Positions 45,964 to 54,348 of a DNA stretch of 64,000 nucleotides are shown here, one piece after another. A model generated the notes under the pieces. That model had not been told where the DNA came from. It ran no database searches and was given only the letters and a program-made list of their open reading frames with translations. The stretch covers positions 1-64,000 of the forward strand of contig NZ_JAHHZS010000007.1 in NCBI RefSeq assembly GCF_022606295.1. The letters run 5' to 3'. The position numbers and the translations under genes are program-made. The DNA comes from Arthrobacter bambusae (lineage in GTDB: Bacteria; Actinomycetota; Actinomycetes; Actinomycetales; Micrococcaceae). Positions within the stretch are counted from its first letter, which is position 1; each line of letters opens with the position of its first letter.

Positions 45964-46011
45964 TTGACTCCCCAGTGTGAGCTTGGTTACATGATACATG
46001 ACATCGTTGTC
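45964..46011 (+). promoter_or_regulatory. Promoter and operator of the fructose importer genes
   Basis: A TTGACT -35 (45964-45969) and a TTACAT -10 (45987-45992) are spaced by 17 bp. The operator GACATCGTTGTC at 46000-46011 follows directly, where a bound repressor would block initiation. Confidence 0.55.
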
Positions 46012-46047
46012 TGGCGCCGGAAAGGCGCCACAAACACAGGAGTTTCA

Positions 46048-47163
46048 ATGTTGAGTTCCAAAGCCCCGAGGCCGGCCGCGACCCGCCTTCTTGCCGCCGG
46101 CGCAGTCCTGACCCTCGGCGCACTTAGCTTGACCGCCTGCGGAGGCAGTTCCTCTAGCTCTTCCTCCAGCGGAGGTGCCGCAGGAAAGATCGGCGTTTCG
46201 CTGATCGTGAAGACCACCTCCAACCCGTACTTCGTGGCGATGGAGGACGGCGCGAAGAAGGCAGCCGAAGGCGGCAATATTGACCTGAAGCTCGCTGCAG
46301 GCAAGTCCGACGGCGACGAGGACACTCAGATCCAGGCCATCGAGAACGCCATCTCGAGCGGTGACAAGGGCATCCTGATCACCCCGAACGGCCCGGCCGT
46401 CGTCGACGCGATCAAGAAGGCCCGCGACGCGGGGTTGTACGTGATCGCCCTGGACACCCCGCCGGACCCGGCAAGTGCCGTGGACATCACCTTCGCTACC
46501 GACAACTTCGCGGCCGGCAAGCAGATCGGCCAGTGGACCGCGGCGCAGCTGGACGGCAAGAAGGCCACCATTGCGCTGGTGGACCTGTTCAGCGACAAGG
46601 TCGTCTCGGTTGACTACAACCGCGACCAGGGGTTCCTGACCGGCCTGGGCATCGACACCGCCGACAAGACGAAAAACGGTGACGAGGCCAAGACCGGCAA
46701 GTACACCGGCGGCAAGGGCGGGGACTACGAGATCGTCGGCAACCAGGCCTCCCAGGGCGCCGAAGACGGCGGCCGCACGGCAATGGAAACCCTGCTGTCC
46801 AAGAACCCGAACATCAACGTCGTCTACACGATCAACGAACCTGCCGCGGCAGGCGCCTACGAGGCCCTGAAGGCCGCGGGCAAGGACAAGGGCGTGCTGG
46901 TCGTCTCCATCGACGGCGGCTGCACCGGCGTGAACAACGTCAAGTCCGGCATCATCGGTGCCACTGCCCAGCAGTACCCGGTGAAGATGGCCCAGCTGGG
47001 CGTCCAGGCCATCCAGGACCTGGCCACATCAGGCAAGAAGCCCACGGTCTCAGCCGGCCTGGACTTCTTCAACACCGGCTCCGCACTCGTCACGGACAAG
47101 GCAGTTTCCGGACTGCAGAGCATCGACACGACGGCTGCTTCCCAGATCTGCTGGGGCAAGTAA
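46048..47163 (+). CDS. frcB: Ribose/fructose-type periplasmic-binding lipoprotein
   Basis: A 371-residue sugar-binding protein of the type I (RbsB/FrcB) class. A signal peptide ends in the lipobox SLTAC, followed by a Gly/Ser-rich linker. The mature part has KIGVSLIVKTTSNPYFVAME, ILITPNGPAVVDAIKKARDA, YVIALDTPPDPASAVDITFA and the hinge region VVSIDGGCTGVNNVKSGIIG. ATG 46048 follows AGGAG by six bases. The neighbouring permease, ATPase and kinase indicate uptake of fructose set free by the secreted GH32; the gene name is by analogy. Confidence 0.85.
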   Translation: MLSSKAPRPAATRLLAAGAVLTLGALSLTACGGSSSSSSSSGGAAGKIGVSLIVKTTSNPYFVAMEDGAKKAAEGGNIDLKLAAGKSDGDEDTQIQAIENAISSGDKGILITPNGPAVVDAIKKARDAGLYVIALDTPPDPASAVDITFATDNFAAGKQIGQWTAAQLDGKKATIALVDLFSDKVVSVDYNRDQGFLTGLGIDTADKTKNGDEAKTGKYTGGKGGDYEIVGNQASQGAEDGGRTAMETLLSKNPNINVVYTINEPAAAGAYEALKAAGKDKGVLVVSIDGGCTGVNNVKSGIIGATAQQYPVKMAQLGVQAIQDLATSGKKPTVSAGLDFFNTGSALVTDKAVSGLQSIDTTAASQICWGK

Positions 47164-47258
47164 CGCCTCTCTCTGCGGGGGGCGCGCTAAAAGCGCCTCC
47201 CCGCAGAATACCCAGCACGACAACAGTTATAGAACATTGAAGTTCAGGAGCAATTCAA

Positions 47259-48305
47259 GTGACCCAGCAACAGACCGCCGGCCCGCCGAGCGCCGGTCAT
47301 GCTGACCTGGCCGAGGAATTCCTCGACCGCCAGACCCCTCTCAGCAGAATCCGCAACATTCTCCACCGCTACCCGGCCCTCAGCCCCGCCATTGTCCTGC
47401 TGATCGCGGTGGTGGTCTTCGGGATCCTCAATGAGCGCTTCCTGCGGGTGGAGAACCTGTCTCTCATCACGCAGCAGGTCGCGGTGGTGGGCACCCTGGC
47501 GATCGCCCAGACCCTGATCATCCTGACGGCCGGCATCGACCTCTCGGTCGGGGCGGTCATGATCCTGTCCTCAATGGTGATCGCCCAGCTCGCAGTCAGC
47601 AACGGCATCCCCGGGCCGCTCGCCCTCATTGCAGGTCTCGCCGTCGGTCTGGCGGCCGGGGCACTCAACGGCTTCCTGGTGACCAGATTCCGGCTCCCGC
47701 CGTTCATCGTCACCCTCGGAACGCTGAACATTTTCGTCGCTTTGACGCTGCTCTACTCCGGCGGCAGCACGGTCCGCGGATCCGCGATGCCGCCGGTGCT
47801 CACATGGCTGGGAAGCACGTTCCCGATCGGACCCGTACGCATCTCCACCGGCGTCGTCATGATGATCCTGCTCTACGTCGTGGTCGCTTTCATCCTGGGC
47901 AAGACCGCCTGGGGACGGCACGTCTACGCCGTGGGCGATGACAAGGAAGCCGCCCGGTTGGCCGGCATTCCTGTGAGCCGCGTTCTGATGAGCGTCTACC
48001 TTGCCGCCGGGGCGGTGCTGGCAGTCGGTGCCTGGATCCAGATAGGCCGGACGAACGCCGCCAGCCCGAACGCCGGGGTCGACCTGAACCTGGACTCCAT
48101 CACCGCCGTCGTGATCGGCGGAACCAGCCTCTTCGGCGGCCGCGGCTCCATCTGGGGTTCCCTGCTTGGCGCATTGATCGTCGGCATCTTCCGCAACGGT
48201 CTCTCACTCGCAGGCCTGGACGTCCTCTACCAGACTCTCGCCGTCGGGATCCTGATCATCGTTGCCGTGTCTATCGACCAGTGGATCCGAAAGGTCAAGT
48301 CATGA
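47259..48305 (+). CDS. frcC: Ribose/fructose-type ABC permease
   Basis: A 348-residue membrane permease of the RbsC/FrcC family with about ten helices. LTAGIDLSVGAVMILSSMVI and VVIGGTSLFGGRGSIWGSLL are the family signatures, and the cytoplasmic EAA-like loop is VYAVGDDKEAARLAGIPVSR. The start is GTG 47259 with AGGAG upstream. Its stop overlaps the ATG of the ATPase gene (ATGA). Confidence 0.9.
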   Translation: MTQQQTAGPPSAGHADLAEEFLDRQTPLSRIRNILHRYPALSPAIVLLIAVVVFGILNERFLRVENLSLITQQVAVVGTLAIAQTLIILTAGIDLSVGAVMILSSMVIAQLAVSNGIPGPLALIAGLAVGLAAGALNGFLVTRFRLPPFIVTLGTLNIFVALTLLYSGGSTVRGSAMPPVLTWLGSTFPIGPVRISTGVVMMILLYVVVAFILGKTAWGRHVYAVGDDKEAARLAGIPVSRVLMSVYLAAGAVLAVGAWIQIGRTNAASPNAGVDLNLDSITAVVIGGTSLFGGRGSIWGSLLGALIVGIFRNGLSLAGLDVLYQTLAVGILIIVAVSIDQWIRKVKS

Positions 48306-49096
48306 CCACGACAGAATTTGCAGCCTCCCACACCAACACCCGCGAACCCATCCTCAAGGCCAGGAACCTCGTCAAGACCTTCGGCCGCGTCGTCGGCCTC
48401 GACGGCGTGAGCCTGGACCTGTACCCGGGCGAGGTACTGGCCGTCATCGGCGATAACGGCGCCGGCAAGTCCACGCTCATCAAGTGCCTCACCGGCGCCG
48501 AAGTCCCCGACGCCGGGGAGCTCTACGTATCGGGACAGCAGGTCCACTTCAAACGACCGCAGGACGCGCGGGTCCACGGCATCGAAACGGTCTACCAGAA
48601 CCTGGCCGTCTCCCCGGCCCTCGATGTCGCCTCGAACCTGTTCCTCGGCCGTGAAGAACGACTCCCGGGCCTCCTGGGGAGCGTGTTCCGGATGCTCGAC
48701 ACCAAAGGCATGCGCAGGAAGGCGAAGGAAGAGCTGACCCGGCTGGGCATCTCCACCCTGCAGGATGTCACAGTTCCGGTCGAGAACCTTTCCGGCGGCC
48801 AGCGCCAGGCCGTCGCCGTGGCACGCGCGGCGGCTTTCGGGTCCAAGGTGGTCGTTCTGGACGAGCCGACGGCGGCCCTGGGCGTGCGCGAATCGAACCA
48901 GGTCCTCCAACTGGTCCGCGACCTGCGCGACCGCGGCCTGCCGGTCATCCTGATCAGCCACAACATGCCGCACGTGTTCGATGTGGCCGACCGGATCCAC
49001 ATCCAGCGCCTGGGCAAGTGCGCGGCCACCATCACCCCGCAGTCCCACAGCATGACCGACGCCGTCGCAATCATGACAGGAGCCGCAAAGGCCTGA
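48302..49096 (+). CDS. frcA: Single-domain sugar ABC ATPase, FrcA type
   Basis: A 264-residue ATPase with Walker A GDNGAGKST, Q-loop ETVYQNLAVSP, signature LSGGQRQAVAVARAA, Walker B VVVLDEPTAALG and switch His in LISHNMPHV. It has one nucleotide-binding domain, unlike the duplicated RbsA type, which matches FrcA of fructose importers. It overlaps the permease gene by four bases. Confidence 0.88.
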   Translation: MTTTEFAASHTNTREPILKARNLVKTFGRVVGLDGVSLDLYPGEVLAVIGDNGAGKSTLIKCLTGAEVPDAGELYVSGQQVHFKRPQDARVHGIETVYQNLAVSPALDVASNLFLGREERLPGLLGSVFRMLDTKGMRRKAKEELTRLGISTLQDVTVPVENLSGGQRQAVAVARAAAFGSKVVVLDEPTAALGVRESNQVLQLVRDLRDRGLPVILISHNMPHVFDVADRIHIQRLGKCAATITPQSHSMTDAVAIMTGAAKA

Positions 49097-49136
49097 CGGG
49101 CCCACCGGCACCTCCCGCTCCACCGGAGCCCCTTCT

Positions 49137-49170
49137 CCGTCCGCGGACCTGCCAACAGGTCCGCGGACGG
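49137..49170 (+). terminator. 15-bp hairpin between the ATPase and kinase genes
   Basis: A perfect stem CCGTCCGCGGACCTG with CAGGTCCGCGGACGG around CCAA, 40 bp past the ATPase stop and 45 bp before the kinase start. There is no U-tract, so it may attenuate or protect mRNA rather than fully terminate. Confidence 0.6.
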
Positions 49171-49214
49171 ATCCATACCGGGCTCCCACCAGTCAACCCG
49201 AAGAAAGAACCCCG

Positions 49215-50177
49215 ATGCACAAACCCCAACCGGACGGCTCCAACCACGAGCTGATAGACGCTGTTGTCATCGGCGAAGCCCTGATCGACATCGTCAACGG
49301 CCCCGAAGGATCCATCAGTTATCCGGGCGGGTCCCCGGCCAACGTCGCCTATGGCCTCGGGCGGCTCGGCATCCGGACCGGGCTGCTCACGGCAATCGGC
49401 GACGACGAGCACGGCACCGCCATCACCAACCACCTCCACAGCGCAGGCGTCGAGCTTCTTCCCGGATCCGCTTCCCTTGAACGGACGGCAACCGCCACCG
49501 CGACATTGGCTGCCGACGGCTCAGCCAGCTACGAGTTCGACATCGCCTGGCAGCTGGCACCTGTGGCGCCGGCCATGATCCCGAAAATTCTGCACACGGG
49601 CTCGATCGCTACGTTCCTGGCCCCGGGAGCCGGCACCGTCCGCACTCTTCTCGAGCAGTGCCACCAGTCCTGCCTGGTCACTTACGACCCCAATATCCGC
49701 CCTGCTCTCCTTGGCAGCCACACCGAGGCAACGACGATCTTCGAGGACCTGCTTCCGCTCACGGACGTCGTCAAACTCAGCGACGAAGATGCACACTGGC
49801 TCTACCCCGGATGGTCCCCGGACGACGTCGCCTCCCACTTGCTGCAACATGGCGCGCGCCTGGCCGTCATCACCAAGGGCGCCGACGGTGCCCTTGTCGC
49901 CACACCCGGCGGCCGCTTCAGCATCCCGTCCGTGAAAACCGACGTTGCCGACACCATCGGCGCCGGCGACTCCTACATGTCCGCACTCATCTTCGGACTG
50001 CTGACCCGGGGCGACGAAGCGTTTACGCCGCCCGGGCTCGAAGCCATTGGGCAGACCGCGTCGATGGCCGCCGCAATCACAGTGAGCCGCCCGGGCGCCA
50101 ACCCGCCGACCGCCGAAGAGTTGCAGACGCGTCTGGCAGGCCCTCGGCGACGTCGGCACGCCGTCGCCTATTCTTAA
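49215..50177 (+). CDS. PfkB-family carbohydrate kinase (probable fructokinase)
   Basis: A 320-residue ribokinase-fold kinase. GEALIDIVNGPEG and YPGGSPANVAYGLGRLGIRT form the sugar-binding start, and VADTIGAGDSYMSALIFGLL is the C-terminal motif with the catalytic Asp and the anion hole. It probably phosphorylates incoming fructose at C6, feeding glycolysis. It is the last gene of the importer cluster and the last intact gene of the island. Confidence 0.88.
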   Translation: MHKPQPDGSNHELIDAVVIGEALIDIVNGPEGSISYPGGSPANVAYGLGRLGIRTGLLTAIGDDEHGTAITNHLHSAGVELLPGSASLERTATATATLAADGSASYEFDIAWQLAPVAPAMIPKILHTGSIATFLAPGAGTVRTLLEQCHQSCLVTYDPNIRPALLGSHTEATTIFEDLLPLTDVVKLSDEDAHWLYPGWSPDDVASHLLQHGARLAVITKGADGALVATPGGRFSIPSVKTDVADTIGAGDSYMSALIFGLLTRGDEAFTPPGLEAIGQTASMAAAITVSRPGANPPTAEELQTRLAGPRRRRHAVAYS

Positions 50178-51300
50178 CCATCCACCGCCCGATCTTCGGC
50201 TGTCAGTTCGACGCACCGCCGTCCACTTGTGTGTGCGCTCATTCAGGCCAAGAAGCGAGATCTTCAACGACGCTAATGCTCTTCATGTTCCTGCACTGCG
50301 ACGGAAGCCCCAGCTGAGAGTCCCGGGCATTGGCCAAGGTTCAGCTCGTAAAGGTGACGCTCTCAAAGTCGGCGCTCCGTCAGATCCTTTGCGGCAATCC
50401 CAGCGAGAGCTTCTGTGAAACGCAAGAGCCCGGCATGGTCGTCGCTGATGAAGCTGATATCCAGTAGGCCCCGAGCCGGTTCCATCTTTCCCGTCGAGCG
50501 AGGCGGCAGTTCGGACCCTGGACCCGTCGAATTCGATTTGGAAATGCTCGGCTCCGTCCTGTCCGGGGTCCAGGACGGACCCGTACTCGCCGTGTTTGTA
50601 TCGGTGTTATCACCCCGTCACGCCGATGTGGTCGGTGTCCAGGGTGATGCACACGAGGCTTTCGTGCGGCCAGAAACTTGGGGTGTGGCCGGGGAAACTG
50701 AGGACATCGGCAGCAGTTTTGATCATGAGCGTTTCCATGGTCCTTCTCTTTCCGAGGCGGCGTCGCCAGTGGGCGAGTGGGCGTTAGGTTCCGGCGTCGT
50801 TCTGATAGAGGCGCCTCCGCTGGGCATGAGGGGCCGGAGTGCAACTTGGGGAACCGGGAACGATCCGAAAGTTCGCGAGGAAAGAAGCGGAGCGCCGAGC
50901 GAAGTTTTGGATTGGGGCCGGCGCAAAACGCCCTGGTTGCGCGGAGGGCCGGCCCAGCGATAATCGACGATCAGAATGACAAACAGCGATGACTACGGCT
51001 GCCTGTGGTCAGCGGTAAGGGCCCAAACACGACGCCACATCTGTGCGGGAAAGCAGCAGAGCTGTTGGGCTTTACTGTGCTCCTGTGCTCCTGTGGTCGA
51101 GCACGAGAATGTCCAAGTAGGGGACGAGCTCCACAAGCGGCGACTTGGCCGAGCGAGGCCCCGGAGATTGCAACCGACTCACCTTTAACTCACCTTAATC
51201 AGCGTCAACCAATGACAATTCATCACCCATCGTCGCCTACAAAAACCCCTAGATTCCGGGGGAGAGGGACATATTCAAGGCGCACAGAGGACCTGGGTCC
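50178..51300. other. Gene-poor right end of the island
   Basis: About 1.1 kb without an intact gene. It holds a DUF4192-like fragment on the minus strand (50610-50738) and further minus-strand frames that look like decayed coding sequence (for example HRYKHGEYGSVLDPGQDGAE ahead of 50600). The plus-strand frame 50415-50963 seems a shadow of this decayed gene. Confidence 0.5.
50610..50738 (-). pseudogene. DUF4192-like N-terminal fragment
   Basis: A 42-residue frame, METLMIKTAADVLSFPGHTP followed by SFWPHESLVCITLDTDHIG, resembles the start of DUF4192 proteins, whose family pattern is a hydrophobic helix, a G-x-x-P turn and a DSLV strand. GAAGGA precedes the ATG. It stops where a much longer protein should continue. 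DUF4192 genes are common in actinobacterial plasmids, which suits a decayed part of the element. The assignment is from memory of the pattern only. Confidence 0.4.
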
Positions 51301-51345
51301 TAAAGCGGGGGTCGTCGGTTCGAATCCGACAGGGGGCTCCGATTG
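51301..51345 (+). other. attR (right attachment site, partial tRNA-Thr)
   Basis: The exact 45-bp copy of the attL core: the 3' part of tRNA-Thr from the anticodon loop, plus seven bases. The 5' half of the tRNA is absent, so this is not a functional tRNA. Similarity to the left end goes on for about 20 bp with three mismatches. Confidence 0.9.
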
Positions 51346-51418
51346 CGGCTTTGAGCTGCAGGTATAGCGGCCAAATTGGCCAGCGGCGGCGCTGAAAGAT
51401 GCGCGACGGCGGGTGAGG

Positions 51419-51946
51419 CTACGTTTGTTCCGGCGACGCGTTTCCCGGAGCGTGCTGTGACCTCATTCCGAGAGCGACGAAGATCAGCCAAAGGGCGAAA
51501 GCGGCAGCTCCAAGAACAGCGCCATCTGCGCTGACGCCCGCAATCTCCGACGCGGGCTCGTTGCGTCTCCAGGCGAAGCATGTGACGCCCATGTAGCCAC
51601 ACCAGTAGAGCAGGGACGAAACGGCCAAAAGCGGTAGTGCGGGGGCCGCTTTTCTCAGCCCGGAGAGATTGTTGCGCCTGAAGATACTCTTCCCGTAACC
51701 GGGGCCCGGGAGGGAGTTCACCGCGACAACAGCGCCGAGGATGATCGAGGCATGTACCCCGAAAGCCAGCAGCCCGAGCGGCCCTTTCGGGGGCGCCATG
51801 GCGGCGAGGACTGCCGCAGTGCTGCTGGTCTCCGCGTCGGCGATGATCACACCAAGAATGGACAGATTGGCCACCGCGCAGAGGCCAGCCCCGGCCCGTC
51901 CGATGACCGGCCATGACCATGCGGTGGACTTTGACTCACTCCCCAT
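51419..51946 (-). CDS. Small multi-pass membrane protein, unknown
   Basis: A 175-residue protein with four hydrophobic segments (about residues 17-37, 55-80, 100-125 and 140-160 by inspection) and the sequence FGVHASIILGAVVAVNSLPG. I do not recognise the family. I used ATG 51946; ATG 52015 would add 23 mostly charged residues. It is the first gene beyond the right end of the island, convergent to nothing nearby. The 300 bases upstream hold no other gene. Confidence 0.6.
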   Translation of the reverse strand: MGSESKSTAWSWPVIGRAGAGLCAVANLSILGVIIADAETSSTAAVLAAMAPPKGPLGLLAFGVHASIILGAVVAVNSLPGPGYGKSIFRRNNLSGLRKAAPALPLLAVSSLLYWCGYMGVTCFAWRRNEPASEIAGVSADGAVLGAAAFALWLIFVALGMRSQHAPGNASPEQT

Positions 51947-52254
51947 GGCCGAAAGTGTACGGCTTCGCCGAGTTCGCGAAGTATCCCGGCCCGGGTTATT
52001 TGTCGGTTTCTCCAAGGTTCCGTGAACAATCGAAGCATCCGGTCTGGACCGGCTGATTTTTGGGCGGCTATGGCCTCAGGTAGTCGCGTAGCCCGGGAAG
52101 AGGGAAATCACCCCTCCGGCCCTTGGCTGGTGGATCGTTGAGGGACTGCGGATTTCGACGTGGTCTTCCAAGACGCTCCTGGTCTCTCGTTGGCTACGTC
52201 GCACGCGCCGAAGACAACCCTCGTGCCGATCGCCCTTTCCATCTGGCCAAGCAT

Positions 52255-52827
52255 TTAGCTGAGCTGCGTGACGGCGGAGCGAAGCCGGTGCAGGGCGGCC
52301 GAGGTGAGCTGGCCGAGGCTCTGCTTGTTACCCTCGGCGGTCCACGCTTCGAATCCGGCTTTGAAGGCCAGCACGCCGAGCTCCGCCGCCATTATGGCGA
52401 TCGTCTCCTCGATACCTCGGTCGCGGAGCGCATCAGCCATCGCCGCGGCCATGCCGACTCTCTTGAGCGCGGCGCGTTCCTGCAGTTCGGAACTGGTTGC
52501 GATCACTGCCTCGAGGCGGGGGCCGAGTTCGCGGTTGAACGAGGTCATCGTGCTGGCGGCGTGCGCGAGGCCGGCATCAACCGCGGATAGCGGGCTCGCC
52601 CCGGCCGGAGCGGCGGCAATGCCCCCGGCGAGGAGTCGCGACAGGGTCTCCTGGCCGGCGGCCAGCACCTCGCGCTTGTCGCTGAAATGACGGAAGAACG
52701 TGCTCTTGGTCAGACCCGCCCGATCGGCGATCTCGGCCACCGTCGTCTCGTCGTAACCCTGTTCGGTAAACAAGTGCAGAGCTGCGACGACAAAGCGCTC
52801 GCGAGCATCCGGTTTCCAGCGTGGCAT
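52255..52827 (-). CDS. TetR-family regulator
   Basis: A 190-residue regulator with an N-terminal TetR helix-turn-helix: FVVAALHLFTEQGYDETTVA, then IADRAGLTKSTFFRHFSDKR. The helical C-terminal domain binds an unknown ligand. It is divergent from a dehydrogenase gene with 84 bp between, where a palindrome lies, so it likely represses both. Confidence 0.88.
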   Translation of the reverse strand: MPRWKPDARERFVVAALHLFTEQGYDETTVAEIADRAGLTKSTFFRHFSDKREVLAAGQETLSRLLAGGIAAAPAGASPLSAVDAGLAHAASTMTSFNRELGPRLEAVIATSSELQERAALKRVGMAAAMADALRDRGIEETIAIMAAELGVLAFKAGFEAWTAEGNKQSLGQLTSAALHRLRSAVTQLS

Positions 52828-52843
52828 TCTCCCATTGTAAGTG

Positions 52844-52861
52844 ATGAGACTTTAGTCGCAT
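52844..52861. promoter_or_regulatory. Candidate TetR operator
   Basis: ATGAGACTTTAGTCGCAT is an interrupted palindrome (arms ATG-x-GACT / AGTC-x-CAT) in the divergent gap. A second AGTCGCAT copy at 52888 lies just before the dehydrogenase start. Both fit a TetR-family site. Confidence 0.5.
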
Positions 52862-52911
52862 AACGATGCTAAAGTGATGGGATACAAGTCGCATCAGGAA
52901 GGAGTTTGCCC

Positions 52912-53796
52912 ATGCGTGTTTTCGTCACCGGAGCGTCCGGGGGAATCGGATCGGCGGTCGTCCAGGAGCTCGTCGCCCACGGTCACGAAGTCGTCGGGCT
53001 TGCCCGCTCGGAGTCATCCGAGCAGAAGGTCGTCGACGCGGGCGGCACGCCGCTGCGCGGGAGCCTCGGCGATCTTGAGGTGCTCACGGCCGCCGCCACC
53101 GACGCTGATGGCGTGATCCATTTGGCCTTCAGCAATGACTTCTCCGATCTCGAGCGGAGCATCGCCGAGGAAGGCCTGGCGATGGACACCATCGGTGCCG
53201 CTCTCATTGGAACCGACAAGCCTTTCGTGATCGTCTCCGGTACGACGGCGGTGGAAGGCCGCTCTTCAACCGAGCAGGATCCGCTGATCACGGCGGGGCC
53301 GGTCGGGGGCCGTGGGATCAACGCGCAACGGATCCTCGATCTCGCCTCCCAGGGGGTGCGCACGTCGACCGTGCGCCTGCCCCGGTCGGTGCACGAGCGT
53401 TACGTCGCGTATGGCTTCGCCGGCATCCTGATTGCCGCGGCGCAGCGTTCCGGCGTGTCCGCCTATGTCGGCGACGGCAGCCAGCGCTGGCCGGCCGTGC
53501 ACCGTCGCGACGCCGCGGCATTGTTCCGCATCATGCTGGAGAGGGGTGAGCCCGGAACGACAGTGAACGCTGTTGCGGACGAGGGCGACACGATGCTCTC
53601 GCTGGCGTCCGCGATCGGCGAGCAGCTCGGCCTTCCGCTCCGGCAAGTGCCGGCCGAGACCTTCGGGCCGCTCGGGGCCATCTTCAGCGTCGACCAGCCC
53701 GCGTCAAGCGTCTGGACACGCGAGACCTTCGGGTGGGAACCGACGCACCCCAGCTTGCTCGCGGATATCGCAGCTGGAGACTACCCGGGCGCCTAG
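52912..53796 (+). CDS. NAD(P)-dependent extended-SDR-like dehydrogenase
   Basis: A 294-residue Rossmann protein. MRVFVTGASGGIGSAVVQEL gives the dinucleotide-binding GxSGGIG motif, VIHLAFSNDFSD a typical strand, and VSGTTAVEGRS replaces the usual YxxxK region, which is not clear here. The product resembles NmrA/3-beta-HSD-like sugar-epimerase relatives of unknown substrate. ATG 52912 has GGAAGGAG upstream. It is divergent from the TetR gene. Confidence 0.8.
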   Translation: MRVFVTGASGGIGSAVVQELVAHGHEVVGLARSESSEQKVVDAGGTPLRGSLGDLEVLTAAATDADGVIHLAFSNDFSDLERSIAEEGLAMDTIGAALIGTDKPFVIVSGTTAVEGRSSTEQDPLITAGPVGGRGINAQRILDLASQGVRTSTVRLPRSVHERYVAYGFAGILIAAAQRSGVSAYVGDGSQRWPAVHRRDAAALFRIMLERGEPGTTVNAVADEGDTMLSLASAIGEQLGLPLRQVPAETFGPLGAIFSVDQPASSVWTRETFGWEPTHPSLLADIAAGDYPGA

Positions 53797-53833
53797 GGAG
53801 AAGCCCCGTGTGGCGAAAGGGGCTAGAATATAG

Positions 53834-53859
53834 TTAGCATTGCTAATTAGCGTCGCTAA
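53834..53859. promoter_or_regulatory. Two abutting perfect MarR-type palindromes
   Basis: TTAGCATTGCTAA (53834-53846) and TTAGCGTCGCTAA (53847-53859) are both perfect around a central base and directly adjacent. They end 31 bp before the marR start. A TAGAAT -10-like hexamer at 53824 overlaps the left edge region, so binding should block transcription. Confidence 0.75.
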
Positions 53860-53889
53860 CCGTGGCTGGCGGCCACCCCTGGAGGCACC

Positions 53890-54348
53890 ATGACTGACAC
53901 CAACAAAGATTCCCCGCACCCGACGGATGACATCCAACCGGACGTGCTTGCGATCGATCTGCGGACTGCCGTGATGCGCACGTCCCGGCGGCTGCGGATC
54001 GAGGCGAGCGGCGATGTCCTCACGCCGGGCCAGTACACCGTCTTGGCGCACCTTCGGAGCGGCTCCCAGACCCTTCGGCAACTGGCCGAGCGGGAACATG
54101 TTCAGGCGCCGTCGATGACCCGGATCGTGAATTCGCTGACCGAAAAGGGATTTGCGTCGCGGTCAGCGGATCCGGTGGACGGCCGCCAGGTCCAGGTGGG
54201 AATCACTCCGGCCGGTGAGGAAGTCCTGGACGAGGCCCGGAGCCAGCGGACGGCGTGGCTGGCTCATCGGGTTGCCGGACTCAGTGAGGAAGAGCGCCTG
54301 ACGCTCAGCCGCGCGGCGCACATCCTGCAGGAGTTGAGCGCACGATGA
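53890..54348 (+). CDS. MarR-family regulator
   Basis: A 152-residue regulator. The winged helix is LTPGQYTVLAHLRSGSQTLR, QLAEREHVQAPSMTRIVNSL and the wing SADPVDGRQVQVGITPAG. GGAGG precedes the ATG. Its stop overlaps the MFS exporter start, a common layout in which MarR represses an efflux operon until an exported compound binds it. Confidence 0.9.
   Translation: MTDTNKDSPHPTDDIQPDVLAIDLRTAVMRTSRRLRIEASGDVLTPGQYTVLAHLRSGSQTLRQLAEREHVQAPSMTRIVNSLTEKGFASRSADPVDGRQVQVGITPAGEEVLDEARSQRTAWLAHRVAGLSEEERLTLSRAAHILQELSAR

Larger units (their letters stand above)
12889..51345. mobile_element. 38.4-kb integrated genomic island at tRNA-Thr
   Basis: The interval is bounded by a 45-bp exact direct repeat that includes the 3' end of tRNA-Thr. 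It has a tyrosine integrase and an excisionase immediately inside the left end, and plasmid-type genes (MobF relaxase, ssb) next to them. The cargo covers organic-acid uptake, an amidase cluster and fructan use. No DNA translocase, type IV secretion genes or replication initiator was recognised, so it would need helper functions or is no longer mobile. Confidence 0.88.

Noticed and set aside
50415..50963. 182-residue plus-strand gene near the right end of the island
   Set aside because: No recognisable domain, and the minus strand in the same place shows the DUF4192-like start with a ribosome site.
51301..51345. Second tRNA-Thr gene
   Set aside because: Only the 3' half is present; D arm, acceptor 5' strand and anticodon are missing, so it is attR.
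12889..51345. Prophage
   Set aside because: No capsid, terminase, tail or lysis gene is visible; the relaxase and ssb point to plasmid or ICE origin.
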